This document shows positions 24,958 to 36,475 of a stretch of DNA of 64,000 bases, piece by piece (within the stretch, counting starts at the first letter, position 1; every line of letters starts with the position of its first letter). This DNA is from Neodontobutis hainanensis (lineage: Eukaryota; Chordata; Actinopteri; Gobiiformes; Odontobutidae). The notes beneath the pieces were generated by a model. The model saw only the letters and a list, made by a program, of their open reading frames with translations. It was not told the origin of the DNA and ran no database searches. A program made the position numbers and the translations under genes. Location: the NCBI GenBank assembly GCA_024349245.1, contig JALDNG010000015.1, positions 16,548,001 through 16,612,000 on the forward strand, given 5' to 3'.

Positions 24958-27900
24958 ATTAGCACAGAATGAATTCAAAAGAACTGCATGAACTCTCCAA
25001 GTGCATAGAGTGTTCCTTTACTTTTAACATAAGCGGAAAAGAAATAAAAAAGAACAGCAAAATTTTATAAATACACTGATATTCAAATTTAGTTAAATGT
25101 ATTCATGTCATATGTTACTGCATAGGCCATAAGCAAAATGACTCATTCGAATACTATCGCCTTGCCTTTTTGACCATTTTCTTGCAAGCTGGCAAGTTTT
25201 ACAATCATGAGCGCTCAAAAGATGCTCTGTCTGTGTTACACAATTTCTGAGCGAACATAAGTACGAATCCTTTTGCAATATTCATGCTGCAGATGCATGA
25301 TGAATAGAGGTGGGAGGTTACAAGGAATAAGGTATGTGCTTGCATTATTGAGAGTGCTGACAGTTTTCAATTTTACATTGTTCATATTTCTTCACAGAGG
25401 TATTTTAAGGGAAAAAAGAGTTTCTGTGGAATTACAGCATTAAAGAAACCTTAAACTGCTGCAGCAAAAATTAAAGTCCATATGCTTTTGCTTATCTATG
25501 TACATGCAGCTTTGCACTCTCATTGTGCAGGCTATGGGATCCTCTGTGACATTCGTGGCATATTTTTCAAAGGATCAATCAGTCAACGCTATCACCCTAA
25601 TATGAAGTGAATGGGTGCAGCTTCAAGTAGAATTAACAGCATTTTTCACATGTGTAATCTAATTAATTCTGTGTCACAGCCATGTTACTCTAAAAAGTCT
25701 CTCTCGGCTCTTTGTGCTGGAACTATGACTACGAGAATAAAAACTATAGAACCAATGTAAAGTTTGTTTGTTTGATCCAACTCAGAAAAAGGTACAAGTA
25801 CAGCGCTGGTACACGATACAAACTTGACACAAGGTCAGCCAACAAATTGTTCTAACTGGTTTCAACAAATGAGGTATTATGTGTCCTAAACTAGGGTGCA
25901 ATGTAGCATAAGTATAAAAAGTTATAGTAGTTAGAGTGCATCTCAATAGAAAAGCACTAACAGCCACATATGCTCAGCATGTTGGCGGAATAGATTGGGA
26001 CCATAAAGTCTTTCCCTCTCCTGGTTTTCTCTTTTTTAGTATTTGAATTGTCTGTGTAAGTTTAAATTGAATGGTAGGGGGTTGAACTGCACTATCAGGA
26101 GGCTGAAATGTTGTTGGTTTCAATTGTGACGTATATGCTGCAGTTGACACTCAACTCATGCAATGTTTTACAATAAAATATAGAATATATCCCACTAGAC
26201 TGAGATAAATAAAATGTTGAGGATTTTTTTTTTTTGTATTTAACAATATTGAATTTGTGTGCCATCTGTTAGCAAGCCTCCAACCTGCCAATAGTGTAGC
26301 AATTACCCATTAATTTGATCATTATTGAATTGTCATGCAAAGAGGCATAACAGCAGCCGGGTTGCACTGTGCACAAGACTTAGGATCCCTGTTTATGCAG
26401 TGATTCAGTGGATATGAATATTTAAATGTGCAAGGTGTTCAGGAGGAAGAAGCCAATAAACGAAGGACTTGTGAATTATTTAAAATTATCGTAAGCACCC
26501 TAGATATAGAACGCTATTTGCTGTTAATCGAATGGGTAAGAAACAAACCTCAAAACAAATTTTTCACACAAATTTAGCCTTGACTAAGAGTTACTGTAGC
26601 TACTGTCAGTTTTCCTGCATTATGCAATCTCTTTGCCCTATAACTGTCAATTGTAGACTGGTCGCACATGTTTTGTCCTAGATTTACATCACAATTTTAT
26701 TTATTATTTATTTATTTTTGCTAAATGTTTTTTCATAAAAAAAATTTGGGGAGACACATTGCTATTGATGTAGTAATCATTTTCTATAATTTCAGACAAT
26801 ATATTTTGCATTTCATAATGGATTACGTTGTTATGGTGTAAACTGTAAAGAATAACTGTGAACAAGTTATAAAAGAGTAATAAGAGTGTATCATGACAAA
26901 ACCAAGACTACATCCTTGCTTGATAGATGAGCTGGGTCTTGGGAACTACAACCCACTACTACAGTGTTGAAAGCTCTTAACACTGCCACTTGAGCCCAAT
27001 CTTGCAAAATAATCAAATCTGCCCCTTCAACAGGTCATTGACATATAGTGTGTTCATAAGAACCTTCGGGCATTTAACAGGACTTAAAAACCCTCTTCAA
27101 ATAACAGTGTATTTAATTAGTTCATGTAAATGAAGTTTAAAATGACAAATGTATTTCTAATCCTGTTTAAATTATAACCGTCGGATGAACTTCTTCAGTA
27201 GTTAATGCACATTGCTCTAGCACTAAATATGCAAAGAAACAAGGAGCACATTAACTTAAGCCATCAACGGGTAAACATTCACAGCTCTGGTTAGTTAACG
27301 ATCTGCTGTTATCATTGACTCACAGGCTGTGTCTTAAATGTACTTCTTCAGTGCAATCTCCTCAACACTATACGCTCCTAAAGACGTGCAGTAATTGTGG
27401 TCAAGTAAGAGGGCGTTCTTTTTTATAACAGCACATGTGAGGAGAAGTGAAACAATGGTACTCAATAAAAGGAGGATTCACCAGCCCCAGTCCGGTAATA
27501 CCTACATTAGATCAGTGAATGGTGAGATTAATTGCTCAGTGTCAGCCTCAACTGGGGACTTAAGGATGTTGCTTCATATCAGGAAGTGGATGGTGTCTCA
27601 AGCTCTCCATCACTGTCAAAAGGCTGGCTTCTCATCAGTGGATTTATGGCAATAATTAAATGTACAATGAATGGAAATCTTATGTGTTCTTTCAAACTAT
27701 ACAATGGCATTACCTATTTTATGTCAGTTAGAGGTTAATATGCCACAAGTGGTTGTGTGATAAGGCTGCACTGTATATTATAAAACCAGTATATTTCTAC
27801 CGTAATAAGATACAACTTTCAAAGAAAACCAACTAAACTTATTAAACTAGAAATACCATTAACTGTGTCTAAAGACGACTGTCTATCATCATTACTATGA

Positions 27901-28265
27901 GCACAAAGTAACACTGCTCACATGTAATTAACGATGTCTATTGTTAAGACCTACCAATCACTTGAAGCTTTAGTTCACCTGTCACCAGACATTACTCCTG
28001 AGCCCTTCGATAAATGCCATGGTTAAATACCTGTAAGCTTGAGTGAAATCCCTGAGATGATGCTGACGTTATCTGCGACACAAAGTGTTAACGGCCTGCA
28101 AAGCCTATTCTTCTATTGAGTGCCTCGTCAGCTCTAAAGATAACCCTGAATGGACAGAAAGAGCTGCTCAGTTTGAACTGTTTTGATTGAATAGTGGATA
28201 TGTAGCCTACACTTGAGTGAAAATGAACAGTAGAGTGAAGAATACAAATTCACTAGCACTATTTA

Positions 28266-28301
28266 TTTTTCAAGAAATATATATATATATTTCTTGAAAA
28301 A
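28266..28301. repeat. Perfect 36-bp palindrome
   Basis: TTTTTCAAGAAAT, then ten bases of alternating AT, then ATTTCTTGAAAAA: a perfect inverted repeat with no unpaired loop, sitting inside the lingo1 intron. Confidence 0.9.
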
Positions 28302-30410
28302 AAAAATTTGCTAGGAATTTGATTGGACTCAACCATTGTTGGATTTATTATCAAAATACTGTATATGTTTAATCTACTGGGGTAAAAGATAGATTTTGGT
28401 CTGACTCTCACATTTTCTTAGTTTTCAATTCCCCCAAATGCCACACTTGGGGTAAATCCATCCTAACTTGAGTGTCTGACCTTTAGCTCCCTACGTTAGA
28501 TCACTTTCACACTGCTCTAATGTTGCCAAGCTGAATTTCAAGAGAAAGGTTACCCCTCTGTCATTGAGAAGCTAAGCTGCCTGGTGGGATTGCTGACTTG
28601 AGCTGGGCCTGTGAAATGGCAGGGCTTAAATGTAAGCCGACGCCCAACAGATGGACAGCGGAGCCCTAATCCCGCCGAAGAAGTTAGACGGTGCGGCTAG
28701 GTGCAGGAATCCAACAGTGGCCAGCTGCTGTCCCGAAACAAACTTGGCTTGAAAACCTGTCGACATGTCCCTCCTGAACTTCACCTGCAGAAGGGTCACA
28801 GTCTGCAGGTGTTCTGCAGAGTCTGGTTCAAGCCAGTCCCACAGATACAAGGACAATGTGACATACCAGCACAATAAATGCTTGAGATTGAGTTTAATGT
28901 GAGATATGTTATATACAGGCAGCCAAACTAGCATTTTGTAAAGCTAATGCTAGCCAGTTTGTAGCTTATTTACTGGTAAAAATATAATACTGAGGGGCAA
29001 AGGTTTAATGAATCAGAAAGATTTGACTAACCTTAATGTAAAATAATAAGTGAAAAGTCTAACGTGAAAACAGAGAAACCAAGTTCAAATCACAACAGTT
29101 TTTTTTCATTTGGGCTGGATCTTGAAATAAGCTGTTGTCTGTGAAGGCTGTGTGTCCTAATGTGACGTTACACCATTAGTAAGCTCATTAGCCTCGTCTC
29201 CTTGGCTTTGTTTAGAGAATCACAATTAACCTTTCATTTGCAAAGAGATGAGTTTTCAAAGAGAGGCCAACTCTTTTTTAGATGCAGGGTTTTAAGAAAT
29301 ATGCATATTCACTGTTCACTTATGAGAACCATATTTAATTCATTAAATACAAAATCCCAATAATTTTTTGGTAGATTTGTATGTGATGTGCAGCGATGAT
29401 TGTAGAATATAGAATAGACTCAGTACAAGTCTTGGAAGTGAACAGTGAGTGCAAAGACAAACATGCCATAGCACCCATAAAGCACCTGAAGCATAATATT
29501 TTACATAAAATGTGTGGGTAGTGATACAGACCAATTCAGAATTTCAAAACACTTGCCATAAACCACAATAGTAAAGCAAACACTGTTCTATTGTATTTTA
29601 CTATGTGCATTTTATCAGTTTAGCATTCAGTGTTGACACCCATAACCAATATAAAGTAATTATGTATATTTTTTTCCTACTACTTATTGTTTGTTTCAAG
29701 TGTTTACTGGTGCTGCTGCTTTTCCTTTTAACACATTAGACCAGAGAAACTATGGGCTCCAAACCTAATGTATTTATTATTACAACTGAAGTGCATTTCT
29801 GGAGAGCAGACGGGAGAGACATGCTGGAGCGGCTATTTCCTTTTCCCCCGAAGGCTGAAAGAAAATGCTTCTCAGGCAGGGAAGGTGCTTCCAACACACA
29901 CACGTACATACACACACAGATGGTTGAAAGTCACCAGTTGTGTCTCTATTACTTTATACTGTAATGCTGTGCCCCCCACACTGAGGCCTGATCTTTTGTG
30001 TTGGGACAAGTTGCTGAAAAAGCCTACAGTACCTTAAGCGATTATGTCATGAGGGCATACAGCTACATGTGGACTGTTCTCCAAACACAGCAGGACACGC
30101 CAGCCTGTACCTCTCAGGCACCACTTGCTGCTACAGTTGTGTGACTGAAATTGAGGCAGCTTTGACAAAAAAAAATAAAAATAAAAAATACAAAAATCTG
30201 TACCTTGGAAAGATCACATTGCCGCTGGTCTTTAACTAAGATTATGCTCAAACTTGGGCTTGTTCTAACTATCCTGCTGCAGATACAAACTGTAGAGTGA
30301 CTGTAAAGTGTCAATATGTGTCTTACATATTATAAGATGCGTAGTTGAAATATATCTACATGAGATATTACATGAGATGCTAACAATGGGGCATGCATAC
30401 TTTCAGGAAA

Positions 30411-30521
30411 TCTGTGAAGGTTCTCAGTTATCCAGGTCATGTTGAAGCAAAGGTTAAAACAAAAGCATCTGGTCTTTACCTTGAAAACTTGGTCTAGATG
30501 CTTTTGCTTTAACTTTTGCGT
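30411..30521 (+). repeat. Foldback element, copy C, flanked by 14-bp direct repeats
   Basis: Begins TCTGTGAAGGTTCTCAGT, then an inverted repeat with cores AAAACAAAAGCATCTGGTCT and its complement, arms about 30447-30475 and 30491-30519. The 14-mer CATACTTTCAGGAA occurs exactly at 30396-30409 and again at 30522-30535, abutting the copy within a base on each side. This fits a target-site duplication and defines the element as about 111 bp. Confidence 0.8.
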
Positions 30522-31030
30522 CATACTTTCAGGAACATACTGGGCTATACTGTATGTTATGCTTAAAAGTAATGTTGTCAATCTGTGGGTTTCACAAGGT
30601 AAGTATAGTAATGTGCATGCACCAAACAATTAAATAAACTATTCCATTATCATGCAGTTATCAGATGTTTCAAATATTTATCATGGGAAGCATCACTTTA
30701 GAATTCCAGAAGAAATTCACATCAAGGTTCTTGTAAAAATGGCACCTCACCAAACCAAACTCTTAGTAAAATTTGTAAATTTGTTTTCTGTAGAAATCTT
30801 GTCTGACCGATCACATTTCTAAAACCTAAAAAAGCGGGTTTTATATGCAATGTTTCTTTGATGACTTTTAAAACTGTCCAATTATGTCAGGAGACTCTTT
30901 ATTCTGTGTTCTTTAATCCAGAGGCTGCACAAATTATTTAAATATGAAAAAAGACAAAAAACATATTAGTATGGCTGGCTAGTTCAGGAGGGATTATGGC
31001 ACTTCTAGATACATTATTATTTGATTATTT

Positions 31031-31064
31031 AAGTGAGTGAGTGAGTGAGTGAGTAAGTGAGTAT
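31031..31064. repeat. (AGTG)n short tandem repeat
   Basis: About eight tetranucleotide units with one AGTA variant, in the lingo1 intron. Confidence 0.9.
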
Positions 31065-34059
31065 TTATTGCTGTGCACTTTCCGTTCAGGAGCATATTTC
31101 TTCACAAGCCTATTAATAACTTGATATCAATTGCTTCTGGCACATCTAAAAGTGAATTTTTACCTTTAATTTTAGCACAAAGCTTTCACTTCTTTCCATC
31201 TTACCATTAATACTGTCGTCAATATGCATCCTATTGTACACAAAGCAAACAGAGCAAATAAACCGATGTTCTCGCTGCAGCTTTGATGAGCAGCCACAAA
31301 AACGTCGACTTACGTAATCATCTATTTTCCACAGAAACAGGTTCTATAGACCATTGCCAAAGCCACTGAATCCACACTTTCACATATCCCTCAAAATTAA
31401 TCTTTGAATTCAAACAACGCTGTCCACATTTAGGAGAATTTTCTGCTTAAAACAAATAACATTCAAAACAAACAAGTCCCAGTAAACCTTGGTACATATC
31501 CCAAACCAATTTAAATTATACACATTTTGCTCTAAATTAATCATTCATGAGTAATGAGCTAATGTTATGCAGCTAAATCATGGCCCTACCTCGTGTGCTG
31601 CAGCTAAGCGTCGGAAGAAAGTAGATTTGTCAGATTGAATTTGGGAAAGACGGTACTTATGCTAATCAAAACAGTCCTGCAGAAGTGCTATGAGGCAAAA
31701 ATGTGTTGTTTGTAAGGTGAAGGTGTTAAGTTTGTAAAAGTCTGCATAAGAACTACACTCAAAATCTTCCCAAATTAATTCAAGAGTGGGGCAAGGATAA
31801 ATGAACGTTTTGCAAACATATTACACTTCTCACTCAATTTGGGAGTGAATAATTTCTCCCTTCGATGAAGTGAGTGGATTTGACAGTTGCCTTGAGTGGG
31901 ATTGGGGGCTGTGGGTTGTTTATATACAGGCTGTGTATGGAGCTGCCACTGTGTCAACTCCTATACACTGTATGGTGTGTTTTTAATAGTCGCGTCTAAA
32001 CCACATTTTCCCAATCGAGGACGCCTTACTTTATAATGAATAATTGAAGTAAATCTTATGGGTTAGGCAGATAGAAGTGCAAGGGCTTTATTGACTTAAA
32101 TTGTGACTGGCATCTAAAGGCTTTCCTTCAAATACAAAAAATGTTCCTATGGCTTAGCTGGGCCCTGCAGCCACTCACAGCCAGACGTTTAAAGGGAAAT
32201 GAGCAGTAATTAGCTGATAGAAAGGTGACCCCAATACGGAAAATGCTGCACTAATACTCTAGGCTCACACACCAGAGGATATAGTTGCCGCTGTAGCAGA
32301 AAGCCTATAGAGGAAACACTGTCTGCACCCTGGTAAGAGGCTTTCTATTTGCACTGTTTTATTTAAAATGCCTTACTCCATCCCAGTATTTATTTACAAT
32401 ACAGCTTGTCTGGTTCGGAAGGTCACAAATATAAAGAATTAATTTTTCACCTTCAATCTAGTTTAAAGCTATGTATGAAAAAGTACAAATGTACATTGTC
32501 CTTTTTGACACAAACATTCCCCTGCTGTGAGTAATTAAAATCTACTCAAACATACATTTAAAATCTGCAATACATTGAGGAGGTGGTTCATCTTTTGTTT
32601 AATTATAGACATTTGACATTTTACTTTGGCCCATTATTTGTATAAAAGGTGCTAATAGCTATGTTATTTATGATGATGTATTTATGATACTCTGAAAAAA
32701 AAGGTCCCTTTGTAATGCCTTTGTTAATATAGTCCTAAAGTGTGGAGTGTATCATTCATATTCAAAAGTTTGTCCAGGGCCACAGAATGGATTACAACAA
32801 TAGCGCTTTCCATTTCCCAAGGCCTTCCTCCCACATCTATACATACCACTTCACATCTTGCCTCGATCACACTTTCACCATGAATCAAAGAAGAAAGGAA
32901 ATAAGGAAGAGAACAACTTGGTCGCCTCAGGCACAGGTCATTTTTCTCATTTTTCAGAATGGCATAGTTCTTTCGAAATGTGTGTTTTTGTAGCGCAGAT
33001 GTGAAGGTGAAGCGTACTGAGACGGAGGACAGAGTTGTTATGGATTTAAAAAAGAAGAACGTATTCAGCAAGGTGAGACAGAACAAAATGTAAAACACAA
33101 CTTAAGTCATAAATTAAATAAAGTGCTATTTTCAAACATAGAGTTTTTATTTTGAGCTATTAAATGCACAGTGAAAAGCTTTCCTTCCCGTTTATTTATT
33201 AAGGCTTTATCTCCTCCAATAGGCTTAAACAAAAACACTATCTCCTAAGTGCTTTATCAAAAACTAGAAGTGCATTATGCAAACGGCACAAGGACGCCAA
33301 AGCTGTGTCTCTTGGTGACATTACAAAACAAAGTGTTTCTCATCTTTGCAGCAGTGTGAAAGAAGTCAAAAGGTAGATCCAACCTCCCTCACAATTAGTG
33401 ACAGGTCTCTGGAGCATCACTGAGCACTTTGACTTTCTCCACCTTTTACATGGCCCGGCTATATTGGCTGTAATTTTAATGAGTGTTGACCCAGACCTTT
33501 TTCTTTTGACTTTGGGCTCTAAAATATTGTCAGTGTGTGGGTGTAGAACAGCACAGCAAATTCATAAGCTGCTCTTCATGCTGCTCACGTTCATGATTGT
33601 TTATGAAAAACTAATGGTGGCTGTTGAAGCATGCAAAGTAATTGGAAGTGAATTGATTAAAGGCCACAGTTGGATGGACCATTGATTCAAATGTTTTTTT
33701 TTCTCTCTCTGATAAAAAAAGCTATATTTAAAAAGGAACTGCTGGCAAAAGCATTGACAAATAGCAACCGTGAAAGTAATTGACATTATTAGCCATTTGT
33801 ATTGGTGTAATACTCAAAAACAATATATTTTGTGCATGTTTTCACTGTCTAAGCTGAATTGTGTTTGGTCAGGGAACATTATCTTGACCTTATTACAATA
33901 TACTAACAAGGAAGTTATTAGACATCAATTATGATGGCTTTCTTGTTGATGGTTCTAAAGTGTAGGCGCCCATTTACTTTTGGTCCTAACAAAGTTTATG
34001 TTCAATCTTTTAATAATTAAATCCTTTGATATGTTCATCTTTGGTTTTCCAAGACTAGT

Positions 34060-34103
34060 CTGTGAAAGTTCTCAGTCATCCAGGTCACCTTGAAGAAAAG
34101 GCA
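34060..34103 (+). repeat. Foldback element, copy D (head fragment)
   Basis: CTGTGAAAGTTCTCAGTC followed by ATCCAGGTCACCTTGAAGAA matches the head of the foldback family. The palindromic body is missing, so this is a 3'-truncated copy, about 55 bp before the hAT insertions. Confidence 0.65.
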
Positions 34104-34166
34104 CCTAAACCTTTGTCAGAAAACATAAAATAACTAAAGCACTAACACTTCAACCAACTTCTAGAC

Positions 34167-34358
34167 CAGGGGTTCTCAACCTCTATGGCTTTGGGACCCA
34201 CCATCACCCCTTAATGACAATTTGAAAAGTTTTCCCATCAAGAAAAACTTTTCAATTTCATTTGATAAAAAGGTGCAGTTCAAACCTAAAATAGTACAGA
34301 ATATTGCATTATGCCAACACAAAACACATAAGGATTAACCAAAACAATAAGCAGGATG
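34167..34358 (+). mobile_element. Short hAT-type element or hAT end (about 192 bp)
   Basis: Starts CAGGGGTTCTCAACCTCTAT followed by GGCTTTGGGACCCACC, a classic hAT-Charlie-like 5' terminus. The 8-mer TTCTAGAC lies immediately before it (34159-34166) and again immediately after 34358 (34359-34366). The right end (GCAGGATG) is a poor match to the left terminus, so it is either strongly diverged or only part of an element. Confidence 0.5.
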
Positions 34359-34366
34359 TTCTAGAC

Positions 34367-35352
34367 CAGACATACTTAAAGTCTGGCTCCCGGGCCAAAT
34401 GCGGCCCGCGTTCATATTTCAACTGGCCCGTAGCCTCTGATAAAATCAATAATATACGGCCACTCGTACTGTTGTCCACAGTATAAAATACACGCATAAC
34501 CAAAAAGCAATTTTATATTACACCACAAGATGGCAGTAAACTCTTGCACCTGATCTGTTTTTTGCTCGTTTCTAAAATGGCAACTAAAAGTAAGAAAAGG
34601 AAAGTTGATATGAAATAATGACCCATTTTCCAGCGCACAATATCGCAACAATATGTGCAACTAAGGAGGTATGCCACAAACATCTCATCTCTGGCTGAGG
34701 AGTTTCACCAGGGTTTCAGGGATTTTGCAACTATTGAAGAGGAGATCATGCTTTTTTCCTCTCCTGTTTCCGTGGAGCTGCAGTGTCTGGAGTGTCGCAG
34801 CCGGCACCAACAACTCCTTCTTGTCAACTTTTACCAGCAGCTGGATAAAGACAAGTTCCAAGAGGTTTGAACATTTCTTGAGCTTGCTTGGCTCGAAATA
34901 CTTGTGCAAGAAGACATTCAAAGTTATGAACATGAATAAGAACCGTGTAAAAACAAGACAAAGCAAATCCCACCTGTGTGACATTTTACGCATTAAAACC
35001 ACAGATTTTGAGCCAGACCTGCCCAGTTTACTGCAGTCGAGATCTCAGTATCACCCTTCGCATTAATGCAAACTTTGTATTTGTTGATTCTGTTGTAAAA
35101 AGGTTTGAGTTTAAGTCAAATTTCATAAAATACTTGCATTCAGTTTGTTTTTTAACCTACATTTATCCAGGTCAGGCAGTTATTAGGTCTCCCTAACAGC
35201 ACAAAGCATAGTGAAACAAAGCAAAATAAAAGCAAATACAAAAAAGCAAACCCCCCCATCCCCCATCGGTGGCATGTAAAATTCATGCCGGTCCATATGA
35301 CAATTTTTTAATGTCAATATGGCCCCTGAGCCAAAAAGTTTGGGCACCCCTG
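34367..35352 (+). mobile_element. Non-autonomous hAT (Charlie-like) DNA transposon, 986 bp
   Basis: The ends are imperfect inverted repeats: left CAGACATACTTAAAGTCTGG, right (reverse complement) CAGGGGTGCCCAAACTTTTT, both leading into a GGCTC..GGGCC segment. Identical 8-bp direct repeats TTCTAGAC flank it at 34359-34366 and 35353-35360. An 8-bp duplication containing TCTAGA is typical of Charlie-type hAT elements. The interior carries two ends of a transposase gene with the middle deleted. Confidence 0.88.
34577..35066 (+). pseudogene. Internally deleted hAT transposase remnant
   Basis: At 34577 an ATG opens MATKSKKRKVDMK, a basic nuclear-localisation-like start common in hAT-Charlie/ZBED-related transposases, then meets a stop. 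From about 34655 a different part resumes: SLAEEFHQGFRDF followed by NFYQQLDKDKFQEV. After a frameshift near 34865, the hAT C-terminal dimerisation region follows (SLLGSKYLCKKTF, then SHLCDILRIKTTDFEPD). The BED finger and the catalytic middle are missing, so it cannot encode a transposase. Confidence 0.8.
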
Positions 35353-36295
35353 TTCTAGACTCATATATCCTTTCGGCACACGCTATAGATTTTTCTTATT
35401 CCTCATTAATACATTCTTTCATTCATGTGCATGGCATCTAATATTTATATATATATCTTTTTCAGAGTATCATATCACCGGAACAGCCTTGGTATGTCAG
35501 TGTTTTTTACTCTTCATGGTGTACCTCGAGCGGAGCAGGCCCAGTCGACCCCACTGTGGCTCCAGCGCATAGGCGATAGGAGAGCTTAATCCAAGTCCTC
35601 AGAGAGATCGCCCAGAAAGATCACGTCGTAATTAGCCAGATAAAACGGCACATAATGACACTGCTGATACAGCCTGGGAAATGAGGAATATGCTGGAGCC
35701 AACAAAAGCTACTGTAGAAAAGACAGCTGGGATTGGTTTGGGAGATGATCTGTCAAGTAAGTGAAGTGGATGGATTAAAAAAAGGACAGCTCATTCTCTG
35801 CTTGAACCGGGGCGCATTGTCTCTCAGCAATCCACCTTCTCCGAATTCTCTCATAAGAGGCTTACAGAGAAAAATGCTGACCTTCATACAATCAAAGATT
35901 ATGAAGAGGAAACAACAACAGTTTTTGGAGTGCTTAAGCAATAGCACTCATGGGAGGTTGGAGCAATTAAAGGCAAAATTACTTGTCTAAGCTGTCCTTG
36001 TAAGCTCTCTTTGCCTATCTTCAGTTCCCTGCTGTATGAGAGGAGGTCATAAAGATAGTGAAAAAAAAAGAACATCACATGTCTGACTAATCCTGGGGGG
36101 TACCACAGGGGAAAAAATCTCACTTTTAGAAAGGCAATCTAGGTATTTCACATGCTACACATAGATCAATGACAAGGTGACCCTGTAGTGAGAGCAGATG
36201 GCTTTGGAAGGACAGCAATTCTCCAGTTAATGCGTGTCCTAACACAAAAGAGAGCGAAAACAATGGTAATATATAGTAATTTTTTGAATTCATTC

Positions 36296-36475
36296 ACAGC
36301 TGGGGCAGACCAAGAGGGGGGCTGCCATACACATGGTACTCACAGCCTTCTTCAACCAGAGTGTCTTGCCCAAGGACACAAAAGTATATACAGTGGAGAG
36401 CAGGACTTGAACCTCCAAGCTTCCAATTTGAGGATAATCACCCTCCCACTTGAGGCACTGCATCCCCAGTTAAGG
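36296..36475 (-). mobile_element. tRNA-derived SINE
   Basis: Read on the minus strand, this has an RNA polymerase III B box GGTTCAAGTCC (36403-36413). An A-box-like TGCCTCAAGTGG (36446-36457) lies about 33 nt upstream of it. Downstream comes GTGTCCTTGGGCAAGACAC, a hallmark of a widespread teleost tRNA-SINE body. The spacing and order fit a tRNA-derived head followed by the body. The copy is diverged. Confidence 0.75.

Noticed and set aside
23089..24962. Plus-strand and off-frame minus-strand ORFs over the lingo1 coding exon
   Set aside because: Shadows of the lingo1 reading frame.
28626..28934. 102-codon minus-strand frame with an internal CTGCAG|GTGAAG donor-like site in the lingo1 intron
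   Set aside because: No convincing acceptor and no protein resemblance; the segment is only somewhat GC-richer than its surroundings.
31031..31064. CRISPR-like array
   Set aside because: The repeats are 4-bp units with no spacers; the host is a vertebrate.
36403..36457. A and B boxes as a functional tRNA gene
   Set aside because: The sequence between and around the boxes does not fold as a tRNA, and the downstream body is that of a SINE.
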